Shown here: positions 16,896 through 25,816 of the stretch, in pieces
Layout: every line of letters begins with the position of its first letter
Numbering within the stretch: the first letter of the stretch is position 1
Origin: UBA7434 sp042090785
GTDB lineage: Bacteria > Pseudomonadota > Gammaproteobacteria > Pseudomonadales > UBA7434
Assembly: GCA_042090785.1 (NCBI GenBank)
Contig: JBELIP010000011.1
Coordinates: 1 to 64,000, forward strand
Direction of reading: 5' to 3'
Length of the DNA stretch: 64,000 bases
Notes under the pieces: model-generated
The model's input: the letters and a program-made list of their open reading frames with translations, nothing else
What the model was told of the DNA's origin: nothing
The model's database searches: none
Made by a program: the position numbers and the translations under genes

Positions 16896-18125
16896 TTACA
16901 GATCGGGTGCTAGTGGGACATCGACAGAGCCATCAACTTCAATTTTCGGCCCGTCTGCATTGGGCTGCATATCAAAGTCAAAGATATCGGTAGGCAGCCA
17001 TAAGGTTGCACAGGAGTTGGGTATATCAACCACACCACTAATATGACCTTGCACTGGCGCACAACCTAAAATAGCGTAGGCCTGAGCTTTGGAGTAACCA
17101 AACTTAGTCATATACTCAATGGCGTTGAGACAGGCTTGTCGGTAGGCGACATTAACATCAAGGTAGTGCTGCTTACCTTCTTCATCAACCGAGATACCTT
17201 CAAAGATTAAGTAGTCATCATACTTAGGCGTAATAGGGCTAGGTTTAAAGATTGGGTTTTTAATGCCGTATTTTGACATGCCGTCTTTAACCAAATTTAC
17301 ACGCAAGTGAATCCAGCCAGCCATTTCTATAGCGCCACAAAAAGTAATTTCACCGTCACCCTGACTAAAGTGTAGATCGCCGACACTTAAACCGCCGCCA
17401 TCAACATAAACGGGAAAGTAAACTTTTGAGCCGCGTGATAAATCTTTAATATCGCAATTACCGCCATGTTCGCGAGGTGGAACAGTTCGTGCCGCTTCGG
17501 CTGCTGCGGTTTTTGCTTCGTCGCCCGTCATGGCGCCCATATGTGCCGTGTCTTCATAAGGCATGGCCGCTAAGGGCGGAACACGATCAGGATCGGTATC
17601 AACCAGTGCTTGTTCACGCGTGTTCCACTCGGCTAACATTTCTTTAGAGGGGAGGCAGCCGATAAGACCAGGGTGAATAAGGCCAGCAAATTCGACGTTA
17701 GGAATATGACGTGACTTAGTAAACATGCCGTTAAAATCCCAAATGGATTTTTGGGCTTCAGGAAAATGCTCAGTTAAAAAGCCACCGCCATTTTGCTTAG
17801 AGAAAAAGCCGTTAAAACCCCATTGGCTGTCTTCAAAGGTGCCGATATCTAAAATATCAACAACTAATAAATCACCTGGCTCTGCGCCTTCTACACCGAC
17901 AGGTCCAGAGAGAAAATGCACTTGGGTTAAATCAACATCACGCACATCCGATGCATCGTCATCATTTTTTATCTGACCGCCAGTCCAGTCGATACATTCA
18001 ATAATAAAGTCATCCCCTGGCTTAACGGTTGCTGCCATAGGGATGTCGGGGTGCCAGCGGTTATGAATCTGTTCGTTTTCATATGCGGACTGGTTGAGAT
18101 CAACTTTAATGATTCTCTCGGCCAT
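16896..18125 (-). CDS. fmdA: Formamidase
   Basis: Zinc-dependent acetamidase/formamidase family enzyme; it hydrolyses formamide (and, more slowly, other short amides) to formate and ammonia in the cytoplasm. 409 residues, matching the Methylophilus-type FmdA. Family features are IHNRWHPDIP near residue 20, EPGDLLVVDILDI, GLIHPGLIGCLPS, PPREHGGNCDIKDLSRGS and HFSQGDGEITFCGAIE. AGGAG sits 8 bases before the ATG. The next genes downstream are fmdB and the urease run; upstream, after a terminator, lies urtE. Confidence 0.94.
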   Translation of the reverse strand: MAERIIKVDLNQSAYENEQIHNRWHPDIPMAATVKPGDDFIIECIDWTGGQIKNDDDASDVRDVDLTQVHFLSGPVGVEGAEPGDLLVVDILDIGTFEDSQWGFNGFFSKQNGGGFLTEHFPEAQKSIWDFNGMFTKSRHIPNVEFAGLIHPGLIGCLPSKEMLAEWNTREQALVDTDPDRVPPLAAMPYEDTAHMGAMTGDEAKTAAAEAARTVPPREHGGNCDIKDLSRGSKVYFPVYVDGGGLSVGDLHFSQGDGEITFCGAIEMAGWIHLRVNLVKDGMSKYGIKNPIFKPSPITPKYDDYLIFEGISVDEEGKQHYLDVNVAYRQACLNAIEYMTKFGYSKAQAYAILGCAPVQGHISGVVDIPNSCATLWLPTDIFDFDMQPNADGPKIEVDGSVDVPLAPDL

Positions 18126-18448
18126 CGGTATTCTCCTGCGAGTTTGTCGAATTTGTTAACAAGTTAGTTGGGCGTTTAATGCTGTAAATTTTTGATTATG
18201 AGTAACTAAAACTATAATCCCAACAACATGCCCTTGAGCGTTACTATCGCGATTTCTACACCAAACAACCATTCGCCAACAGACCTAAGCAATTACGTTA
18301 TTTTACGTAGTGAAAAAATGCTGAACTTCAAGAGGTGATAGGAGGATTGATGAGAGCGCTTTTCAGAGAATAAATGAGGGAGTTATTGAAACCTTCAAAT
18401 AGATGCGCTGGAGTGAATATATGAAAGAATATAAGAGGAATGGTCGAT
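18126..18448. other. fmdA upstream region
   Basis: About 320 bases between the urt terminator and fmdA. No gene is seen. It should contain the promoter of the fmdA operon. A GG-N10-GC pattern at 18249-18263 on the minus strand is only a weak sigma-54 match. Confidence 0.4.
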
Positions 18449-18482
18449 AAAAAAATCAACGATAGCCAGCGCTATCGTTGAT
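18449..18482 (-). terminator. Rho-independent terminator of the urt operon
   Basis: ATCAACGATAGC (18455-18466) and GCTATCGTTGAT (18471-18482) pair perfectly over 12 bases around CAGC. On the minus strand the stem is followed by seven T (complement of 18449-18455). It separates urtABCDE from fmdA. Confidence 0.88.
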
Positions 18483-18512
18483 GCATTCATCATTGTTTGC
18501 TGTGTTATTCAC

Positions 18513-19202
18513 TTATACCGAGAGGTAACCTTTAATTTTATCGGTATCGACATTCTCGCGAAGGTCCTCATGAATAAAGTTGCCTTTATCAATCACAATA
18601 ATGCGATCAGCGACTGCCATGGTAAAGCTAAGTACCTGCTCCGAGACAATAATTGTAATTTCACGCATTTTTTTAATTTCGTTAAGTACGTTGGCAATAT
18701 CTTTAATAATAGAGGGCTGAATACCTTCGGTAGGCTCATCCAATAACAATACTTTTGGGTTGGTCACTAACGCACGGGCTATGGCTAACTGCTGTTGCTG
18801 GCCTCCCGATAAGTTACCGCCTTTTCTGTGTCGCATTTCATGCAGTACCGGGAACAAGGCATAAATATCATCAGGAATTTTTTTTAATTTAGACACTTCC
18901 ATACCGGTTTCAATATTTTCTTGTACTGTGAGGTTAGGAAATATCATACGGCCTTGAGGCACATAGGCAATACCGTTTTCAACACGCTGGTAGCTTTCGT
19001 TATGAGTGACATCAACGTTATCGACGCTAATACTGCCATCGGAAAGGGGTAATACACCAATTAAGGATTTAAATAATGTGGTTTTACCCATACCATTACG
19101 ACCCATAATAGCTAAGGTTTCATTTTTCTTAACGGAAAAGTCTAGGCCGTGAATCACTTCACTTTGGCCGTAAGATACTTTTAAATTTGAAACGTCTAAC
19201 AT
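18513..19202 (-). CDS. urtE: Urea ABC transporter ATP-binding protein UrtE
   Basis: One of two ATPases of the branched-chain-amino-acid-type (HAAT) importer for urea or short amides. 229 residues. It has Walker A GRNGMGKTT (about 34-42), Q-loop YVPQGRMIFPNLTV, signature LSGGQQQQLAIARAL, Walker B VLLLDEPTEGIQP and the EQ-type switch SEQVLSF in place of the usual switch histidine, as is normal in UrtE/LivF. AGAGG precedes the ATG. Last gene of urtABCDE. Confidence 0.94.
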   Translation of the reverse strand: MLDVSNLKVSYGQSEVIHGLDFSVKKNETLAIMGRNGMGKTTLFKSLIGVLPLSDGSISVDNVDVTHNESYQRVENGIAYVPQGRMIFPNLTVQENIETGMEVSKLKKIPDDIYALFPVLHEMRHRKGGNLSGGQQQQLAIARALVTNPKVLLLDEPTEGIQPSIIKDIANVLNEIKKMREITIIVSEQVLSFTMAVADRIIVIDKGNFIHEDLRENVDTDKIKGYLSV

Positions 19203-19257
19203 ATTAACCTCTTTGCAATCACTGACTAATGCATTGGTATGCCATTAAATTTTGAAT

Positions 19258-20004
19258 TTAATGGCCTAAATAAACTTCAATCACCTTAGGATCATTTTGT
19301 ACTTTTTCCATTTGGCCTGCGGCTAAAATCTTGCCCTGATGCAGTACCGTGACTTTTTGTGCTATCTGCGCCACAAAATCCATGTCGTGTTCAATAACCA
19401 GTACCGATCGGCCTTGACTGATTTTTTTGAGTAAGTCGCCGGTTTGTTCGCGCTCTTTAACACTCATGCCAGCCACCGGCTCATCTAACATAAGTAGTTG
19501 TGGGTCTTGGATTAATAGCATGCCAATTTCCAACCATTGTTTTTGGCCATGACTTAATAATGCAGATTCAGTGTCGAGTGCATCATCGAGCATAATTTCT
19601 TTAGCGATCTCATGTATTTTATTAATCACTTTTTGATCGCGTTTAAATAGCAAAGAGCCTAGAACAGATCGTCCATAAGGGTAGGAGACCTCTAGGTTTT
19701 CAAAGACCGTTAAGTTTTCATAAATAGAGGGCGTTTGGAATTTTCTGCCGACACCGGACCGAACAATTTCATGTTCGGCAAGTTCAGTGAGCTCTTTATT
19801 CAAAAACTTAATACTGCCTGAGCTGGCTTTAGTTTTACCACAAATCAAATCGAGTACAGTGGTTTTACCCGCGCCATTAGGGCCGATAACAACATGCAGC
19901 TCATTTTTGTCGATATATAAATTTAAACTGTCAACGGCTCTAAAGCCATCAAAGGAAACTGTTAGGTCTTCTATTGCTAGTGTTAAATCAGTTGATGTGC
20001 TCAT
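19258..20004 (-). CDS. urtD: Urea ABC transporter ATP-binding protein UrtD
   Basis: Second ATPase of the urea/amide importer, LivG-like. 248 residues. Walker A GPNGAGKTT (about 42-50), GRKFQTPSIYENLTVFENLE, an LSHGQKQWLEIGMLL signature (the UrtD form, not LSGGQ), Walker B LLMLDEPVAGMS and switch VIEHDMDF. GGAG lies 7 bases before the ATG. 55 bases separate it from urtE. Confidence 0.95.
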   Translation of the reverse strand: MSTSTDLTLAIEDLTVSFDGFRAVDSLNLYIDKNELHVVIGPNGAGKTTVLDLICGKTKASSGSIKFLNKELTELAEHEIVRSGVGRKFQTPSIYENLTVFENLEVSYPYGRSVLGSLLFKRDQKVINKIHEIAKEIMLDDALDTESALLSHGQKQWLEIGMLLIQDPQLLMLDEPVAGMSVKEREQTGDLLKKISQGRSVLVIEHDMDFVAQIAQKVTVLHQGKILAAGQMEKVQNDPKVIEVYLGH

Positions 20005-20039
20005 AATTGCTCCAATAAATTAGTAGGCTTTTGATAGAT

Positions 20040-21197
20040 TTAGCCGGTGACTTCTGATTTAACATGCTCTTCGGATAACACTTTCGATTTGGATTTGAAT
20101 AGCCGGGTAATAAATTTAAAGCGGTTGGTAATATGGTGACCATAGTCCTGCCATAAACCCGCAAGGCCGTTAGGGAAGAACATTACAACCGAAATAAATA
20201 GCCCGCCCATTAAGAATAACCACAGCTCAGGAAACGATTCAGAGAATGCTGTTTTACCAAAGTTAATTAATAAGGTGCCATACACCACACCAATTAATGA
20301 CATTCGCCCGCCAACCGCTGCAAATATCACCATTTCAATAGAAGGCACAATGCCGACAAATGAGGGTGACATAAAGCCAACTTGCAAGGTGAACATAGCG
20401 CCACCAATCGCCGAGATTAACGCAGCAAAGCAAAAGACGAATATTTTGAAGTTAGACACGTCGTAGCCAGAAAAACGTACACGATCTTCTTTATCTCTAA
20501 TGGCTAATAACAGGCTGCCGAACTTGCTGGTTAGAATAAATCTCGAAAGTACAATGACGCCAAGCAATAGAGCACAATTAATAAAGTAAAAGAGATACTT
20601 AGCAAAGTCGCTGGTCATATCCCAGCCGTTAAGTGTACGTAAATCGGTAATACCATTAATACCACCGGTATAACCCTGCTGACCAACAATAAGAATGGTT
20701 AGGATGACAGCAATAACCTGTGTGATGATGGCAAAGTACACACCACCGACTCGGCGTTTAAACATCGCAGCGCCAATAATGTAGGCAAAGGCTGCTGGAA
20801 TAATAAGAATAGCCGCAATAGTGAAGGCAAAACTGCCAAACGGCTCCCAAAACCATGGCAGTTCGGTGAGCTGGTTCCAATCCATAAAGTCAGGGATACC
20901 TGGTGTTGATTGAATCGCAGTATTTTCCGGTGATGATGCTTCTAGTTTAAGAAACATTGCCATGCCATAGCCACCAAGGCCAAAAAATATACCTTGCCCT
21001 AGGCTAAGAATGCCGCCGTAACCCCACAATAAAACTAAGCTAATGGCAGGGAATGCGTAGGTAAGGTATTTACCGACAAGATTGAGTCGAAACAAATCCA
21101 AACATAAGGGGAATACCACTAACACTAACAGCGCAAGAAGAATAAAGCCGGTTAGGCCTTCTTTTCCACCCATTAGTTTCTTGTAGACAAAGCTCAT
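20040..21197 (-). CDS. urtC: Urea ABC transporter permease UrtC
   Basis: LivM-like inner-membrane permease, 385 residues from ATG 21197 (MSFVYKKL), which has GGAG 6 bases ahead. An upstream in-frame TTG would add four residues. About ten hydrophobic segments; GYGGILSLGQGIFFGLGGYGMAMF and QQGYTGGINGITDL are diagnostic of UrtC. It forms the pore with UrtB. Confidence 0.95.
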   Translation of the reverse strand: MSFVYKKLMGGKEGLTGFILLALLVLVVFPLCLDLFRLNLVGKYLTYAFPAISLVLLWGYGGILSLGQGIFFGLGGYGMAMFLKLEASSPENTAIQSTPGIPDFMDWNQLTELPWFWEPFGSFAFTIAAILIIPAAFAYIIGAAMFKRRVGGVYFAIITQVIAVILTILIVGQQGYTGGINGITDLRTLNGWDMTSDFAKYLFYFINCALLLGVIVLSRFILTSKFGSLLLAIRDKEDRVRFSGYDVSNFKIFVFCFAALISAIGGAMFTLQVGFMSPSFVGIVPSIEMVIFAAVGGRMSLIGVVYGTLLINFGKTAFSESFPELWLFLMGGLFISVVMFFPNGLAGLWQDYGHHITNRFKFITRLFKSKSKVLSEEHVKSEVTG

Positions 21198-21266
21198 AGT
21201 GTTCTCCAAATTTCTTGTATTAGGTATTGATTAAAATAATGGTTTTTGCGTGGCGTCGTTACAATG

Positions 21267-22193
21267 TTAACGACGCACTTTGTTGGCAAATAATCCTTCG
21301 GGTTTAAACATGAGTATGAGTACTAGCGCAAATAGCGTGTAAACCTTGGCCATTGAGCCACTAATAAAGAACTCGAGAATTGACTGTGCCTGTGCAATAG
21401 AGAAGGCCGATGCGATAGTGCCGAGCAAGCTAGCAGCGCCACCAAAAACAACCACCATAAAAGTATCAACAATATAAAGTGTGCCTGTGGTTGGGCCGGT
21501 AGATGCAATAGTTGTAAAGGCTGCACCAGCAATGCCTGCAATACCGCAACCCAGTGCAAAGGTATAACGGTCAACTTTTTTCGTGTTAATACCAACAGCA
21601 CCACTCATAATACGGTTTTGCGTAGTGGCTCTAACACGTAAACCCCAGCTTGATTTGTACATGAGATAAAATACGCCAAAGGTAACAAATGCGGTAAGTG
21701 CTAAAACAAACATACCGTTAATGGGGATATCAATCATTTCGGTCGGTTGGTATGAACCCATTAACCAATCGGGTAGCGTTGGGCTTACTTCTCGCGCACC
21801 AAAAATAGAGCGGTAGCTTTGCTGCATAATGAGGCTTAAACCCCAGGTCGCTAATAAGGTGTCGAGAGGTCTTTTATAAAGATGCCGTATTAACGCGTAT
21901 TCGGCGAGATACCCTAAGGCCCCCGCAACAAAAAAGGCGATAACAATAGCGAAAATAAAGTAGTAGGGCATAAATGCCGGAAAGTACTGTTCGGTAATGG
22001 TAGAGATAAGATAGGTTGTGTAAGCGCCCGCGGCCATAAACTCGCCGTGCGCCATATTAATAACACCCATTTGACCAAAGATAATAGCTAAACCTAAAGC
22101 CATTAACAGTAAAACACTAAAAAGACTGAAACCTGCAAAGCCTTGCATGGCCAAAATGGAACCTAATTCGCCGTATGTGTATCCGCCTAGCAT
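21267..22193 (-). CDS. urtB: Urea ABC transporter permease UrtB
   Basis: LivH-like inner-membrane permease. 308 residues; it belongs to the shorter UrtB type without the large N-terminal extension seen in some bacteria. Diagnostic segments are LGLAIIFGQMGVINMAHGEF and TTQNRIMSGAVGINTKKVDR. GGAG precedes the ATG. The spacer to urtA is 210 bases and contains a strong hairpin. Confidence 0.95.
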   Translation of the reverse strand: MLGGYTYGELGSILAMQGFAGFSLFSVLLLMALGLAIIFGQMGVINMAHGEFMAAGAYTTYLISTITEQYFPAFMPYYFIFAIVIAFFVAGALGYLAEYALIRHLYKRPLDTLLATWGLSLIMQQSYRSIFGAREVSPTLPDWLMGSYQPTEMIDIPINGMFVLALTAFVTFGVFYLMYKSSWGLRVRATTQNRIMSGAVGINTKKVDRYTFALGCGIAGIAGAAFTTIASTGPTTGTLYIVDTFMVVVFGGAASLLGTIASAFSIAQAQSILEFFISGSMAKVYTLFALVLILMFKPEGLFANKVRR

Positions 22194-22266
22194 GATAATG
22201 TCTCCGTCTTTTTTAGCTTAAAACTAAAAATAGAAAATTAAATTTGTTAACTTAAAAATCAGTGAA

Positions 22267-22314
22267 CATGGTTAACTGATATTGGCTTTTAATATCCGCT
22301 ATCAGTTAACCATG
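22267..22314 (-). promoter_or_regulatory. Perfect hairpin in the urtA-urtB spacer
   Basis: CATGGTTAACTGATA (22267-22281) and TATCAGTTAACCATG (22300-22314) pair over 15 bases with an 18-base loop. Hairpins after the binding-protein gene of ABC importers commonly allow excess binding protein by partial termination or mRNA protection; that is the likely role here. Confidence 0.75.
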
Positions 22315-22403
22315 AACGCTTACTGCTGATTAAAATGGTGCTTATTACTTAGCTATTGCTAGCTATATTTGTATCTGTTGTCGCTAATCTTTACTACTGA
22401 CGA

Positions 22404-23654
22404 CTATTGATAGCCCGCTGGGAATGGATCTGGCTCAATTAGCTCAGACTCATAAACAACTTCGGCTTGGCCATCCTTGTTCCATTTACCTACGCGAGCA
22501 ACACTCCAAAGGTGATGGTTAGGGTGTAACTTCACGTAGCCTTCTGGCGCAGTGGTTAACTCAATGTCACCTTCTTCTGACACAGCAACCACTTTATCGA
22601 TATCGAAAGAACCGGCTTTTTCTACAGCTGCTTTCCATAACCATGGGCCAAGGTAAGCGGCTTGAGTCACGTCACCAATAACACTGTCTTCGCCCCACAT
22701 TTCTTTAAACGCGGCAACAAATGCTTTGTTGTTTGGGTTGTCCTGACTTTGGAAATATTTCATGATTGAGTAGAAGCCTTCGAGGTTTTCACCGCCAATG
22801 CCTAATACTTCATCTTCTGTTACTGAGATAGTCAACAGCGTTTGTTTCTTAGCAGTAATACCTGCAGCTTTTAATTGCTTAAACCATGCAACGTTACTTC
22901 CGCCTACCACAGCAGCGTAAATAACATCAGGCTTTTTAAGACGGATTTTGTTGATAACCGAACCGAACTGTGTGTCGCCTAATGGCTTGTACTGTTCGCC
23001 AACCACTTTGCCGCCTAACACGTTTTCAATGTGCTTACGTGCAATCTTCATAGAAGTACGTGGCCAAATGTAGTCAGAACCAATTAAGTAAAAGGTTTTA
23101 GCGCCTTTTTCTTTTGCTACCCAGTTAAGACCATCAATGATCTGCTGTGTGGCTTCCTGCCCTGTGTAGATAACATTTTTAGACTGCTCAAGTCCTTCAT
23201 AAAAAGTTGGGTAGTAGAGCAGACCGTTTTCTTTTTCAAAAACCGGCAATGCTGCTTTTCTTGATGCTGAAGTCCAGCAACCAAAAACCGCTGCCACTTT
23301 ATCTTTCACTAAAAGCTTACGACTTTTTTCAGCAAAGGTAGGCCAATCACTGGCACCATCTTCCTGAATGATTTCGATTTTACGGCCAAGAATGCCGCCC
23401 ATATCGTTTATCTGTTTTATCGCTAATTTTTCGGCTTCTTGTGCGCCAGTTTCACTGATTGCCATGGTGCCAGTCAGTGAATGTAAGATACCAACGGTAA
23501 CGGTATCATCGGTAACAGCAAGCCCCGTCTTGTTCACTTCGTCAGTAGGAAGAGCTAGTGCATTAGCCGTAAGCATGAGGCTCACGGATGTTGACGCTAT
23601 TAACGTCTTCAACTTGGTGCGTGTGCACCGAAATGGGATTTTTCTAAACATCAT
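22404..23654 (-). CDS. urtA: Urea ABC transporter substrate-binding protein UrtA
   Basis: Periplasmic binding protein for urea or short amides. 416 residues from the first of two adjacent ATG codons at 23654, which has AGAGGAACAA ahead; the in-frame extension upstream lacks a binding site. The signal peptide is basic (RCTRTKLK) then hydrophobic, ending near ANALALP. UrtA hallmarks are VGILHSLTGTMAISE, EDGASDWPTFAEK, VFGCWTSASRKAALPVFE and the C-terminal HHLWSVARVG. FmdD of formamide-using methylotrophs is in the same family, so the ligand could be urea, formamide or both. Confidence 0.95.
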   Translation of the reverse strand: MMFRKIPFRCTRTKLKTLIASTSVSLMLTANALALPTDEVNKTGLAVTDDTVTVGILHSLTGTMAISETGAQEAEKLAIKQINDMGGILGRKIEIIQEDGASDWPTFAEKSRKLLVKDKVAAVFGCWTSASRKAALPVFEKENGLLYYPTFYEGLEQSKNVIYTGQEATQQIIDGLNWVAKEKGAKTFYLIGSDYIWPRTSMKIARKHIENVLGGKVVGEQYKPLGDTQFGSVINKIRLKKPDVIYAAVVGGSNVAWFKQLKAAGITAKKQTLLTISVTEDEVLGIGGENLEGFYSIMKYFQSQDNPNNKAFVAAFKEMWGEDSVIGDVTQAAYLGPWLWKAAVEKAGSFDIDKVVAVSEEGDIELTTAPEGYVKLHPNHHLWSVARVGKWNKDGQAEVVYESELIEPDPFPAGYQ

Positions 23655-24040
23655 TTGTTCCTCTAGGCCGGTTAATTCAATTTGCATAAAGACGTATCAA
23701 CACAATAAATACAGCCCAATAAACACGGTTAGGTTGTCTTAGCGTGTCAGCAAGCAAAATTATTCTGATTGCCGTCTTATGGCTAAATTATTGTTAAAAA
23801 CAGTGATTTGCAGCAATTCGCTGATTGCTCCATGGTGCTACGTTAGTTAACTGTGAGTTATTGGGCTCAATGCCCTGCGTTTTTTAACGTAGGTAGGTTT
23901 TTACGGCTAATCAAACAGAGGGTGGTAGGCGTTAAAAAAACGTATTTGTAAATGAATATTCTTATGTGGCATAGAAAGTGCAATAAGTTCTACTAACCAA
24001 TGATTTAAGGTTCACAACAAAGAGCTGTGTTAGCGCAAAT
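23655..24040. other. Divergent urtA / sensor-kinase control region
   Basis: About 385 bases between divergent starts. No gene seen. It carries the sigma-54-type element at 23967-23982 reading toward the kinase gene. I could not find an equally good element reading toward urtA. Confidence 0.5.
23967..23982 (+). promoter_or_regulatory. Candidate sigma-54 promoter of the sensor-kinase gene
   Basis: TGGCATAGAAAGTGCA has the invariant GG and GC exactly 10 bases apart and matches the consensus TGGCAC-N5-TTGCA at all but two defined positions. It reads toward the gene at 24041, 58 bases downstream. Sigma-54 control would tie expression to nitrogen limitation through NtrC. Confidence 0.6.
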
Positions 24041-25795
24041 ATGAATAGCAATGGAAAAATATACCCTAACGGAGTTTTAAGCCTAAGCAATAAACCAGTG
24101 AACTTCTGTGGTTTATTTATGCTGTTCAGTATCTGTATTGCACTATTGTTAATGCTTGTTTACCGACAGTTTAACTACGAGCTGCTTACCAATATGGATA
24201 CTCAGTTAAGTGCTGAGTTAGCCTTGTTTGAAAACGCATTATGGAAAGTAGTGCCTATTTTATTGTTTATTGCGGCAATACTTTCTTGGTTAGTGACCGA
24301 TATTTATCATAAATACCGAATTGCACAGGCCAATGTCTACAATGAAACCAAAAGGCTTAAAGCACAAATAGTCGCTGGTACAGAAACAGATAAAGCATTA
24401 CAAGAAGCAAAAGACAATGCAGAAGCGGCAAATCAGGCAAAAAGCCGTTATTTGTCGGGTATCAGTCATGAGTTACGCTCGCCGTTAAATTCATTGTTAG
24501 GCTATGCGCAACTGTTAGAAAAAGATAATCATTTAAGCGATAAACATCGTGATTCGGTGTTAATTATCCGACGCAGCGGTGAATACCTAGCCGATTTAAT
24601 TGAGGGGCTGCTGGACATTTCTAAAATTGAAGCGGGCAGGTTAGAGATATTACCTGCCGAAGTGCAGTTTCCAGCCTTGCTTGAACAAATTGTTTCTATG
24701 TTTCAATTGCAGGCCGATAAAAAAAATATTGAATTTTTATATACCTTTAGTCCTACCCTTCCTGAATACGTTAGAGTTGATGAAAAGCATCTGCGGCAAA
24801 TCTTAATTAACTTACTGTCTAATGCTATTAAATTCACCACCAAAGGCTCGGTGCGATTTTATGTTGATTACCGAAGTGAAACCGCTGTTTTTACTGTAGA
24901 AGATACGGGTCGTGGTATTGATGTAGACGATCAAGAACGAATATTTAACCCTTTTGAGCAAGTACATAACCCTGACTTTACTGCAGTGCCAGGCACGGGT
25001 TTAGGGCTAACCATTACACGCTTGCTAACAGAAATAATGGGGGGCGATATAGCATTAACTAGTGAGTTAGGTAAAGGCAGTGTTTTTTGCGTTCAGCTCT
25101 TAATGAGCAGTGTTATAGAGCCCACGCTGGTACCGGTATCGGAAAAAGATATTGAAGGCTATGAAGGGGATAGAAAGCTAGTTATGGTGGTTGATGATGA
25201 TCCTATTCACCGACAGATGATGAGAAATATTTTAGAACCCACCGGTTTTACCATCACCGAGGCCGATAATGCGATGGCTTGTTTGGAGCAGACCGAACAA
25301 TACTTACCTGATTTATTTATGTTAGATGTTTCTATGCCAGGTATGAATGGTTTGCAGTTGGCTAGAGCATTACGCGATAAAGGTGTTCGCAAGCCGATTA
25401 TTTTTATATCGGCTAATGTTCGCGAGGGTGATGCGGTACAGCATGAAGATTATGGCCAAGATGATTATTTACCCAAGCCAATAAATATCGGTTATTTGTT
25501 TGAAAAATTAGGTGCAATACTCAATCTAAAATGGCGTTATGCGCGCCAGCAAACGCCGCTGACACCGAGTTTCGAAAATTCACTGTCAGCTCAAGATTAC
25601 CCACCGCTATCAGATATATTAACGCTAAAAAGTATGGCGGATGTGAAGTATGAAAAAGGTCTACAGGATAGGCTTGTTCGATTAGAAGCACTAACACTGG
25701 CCTCACCAGAATTTATTCGGCTTATGCGTGAGCTATTAATGCGTGGTCAATTTATTGAAATACAAAATATTTTAGCGCTTGAATCTCAAGCTTAA
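24041..25795 (+). CDS. Hybrid sensor histidine kinase
   Basis: 584 residues. Two transmembrane helices (about 23-41 and 68-86) flank a short periplasmic loop of about 25 residues. A cytoplasmic coiled segment (about 95-135) leads into the HisKA domain with H143 (SHELRSP). The ATPase domain shows the N box at N261, G1 DTGRG (288-292) and G2 GTGLGL (318-323). A receiver domain follows (about 379-490) with D429 as phosphoacceptor and K479. The last ~90 residues are unassigned. It lies divergent from urtA and 21 bases before the response regulator. It probably senses nitrogen or amide supply and controls urt/fmd/ure; the signal is unknown. Confidence 0.9.
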   Translation: MNSNGKIYPNGVLSLSNKPVNFCGLFMLFSICIALLLMLVYRQFNYELLTNMDTQLSAELALFENALWKVVPILLFIAAILSWLVTDIYHKYRIAQANVYNETKRLKAQIVAGTETDKALQEAKDNAEAANQAKSRYLSGISHELRSPLNSLLGYAQLLEKDNHLSDKHRDSVLIIRRSGEYLADLIEGLLDISKIEAGRLEILPAEVQFPALLEQIVSMFQLQADKKNIEFLYTFSPTLPEYVRVDEKHLRQILINLLSNAIKFTTKGSVRFYVDYRSETAVFTVEDTGRGIDVDDQERIFNPFEQVHNPDFTAVPGTGLGLTITRLLTEIMGGDIALTSELGKGSVFCVQLLMSSVIEPTLVPVSEKDIEGYEGDRKLVMVVDDDPIHRQMMRNILEPTGFTITEADNAMACLEQTEQYLPDLFMLDVSMPGMNGLQLARALRDKGVRKPIIFISANVREGDAVQHEDYGQDDYLPKPINIGYLFEKLGAILNLKWRYARQQTPLTPSFENSLSAQDYPPLSDILTLKSMADVKYEKGLQDRLVRLEALTLASPEFIRLMRELLMRGQFIEIQNILALESQA

Positions 25796-25816
25796 ATTTA
25801 AAATTAGGTTTTAAAT

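Noticed and set aside
18249..18263. GG-N10-GC pattern on the minus strand upstream of fmdA (possible sigma-54 promoter)
   Set aside because: Only the invariant dinucleotides match; the remainder of the -24 and -12 boxes is poor, so it is likely chance.
23786..23800. TGGCTAAATTATTGT as a second sigma-54 site upstream of the kinase
   Set aside because: The -12 box reads TTGT, lacking the invariant GC, and it is about 240 bases from the start codon.
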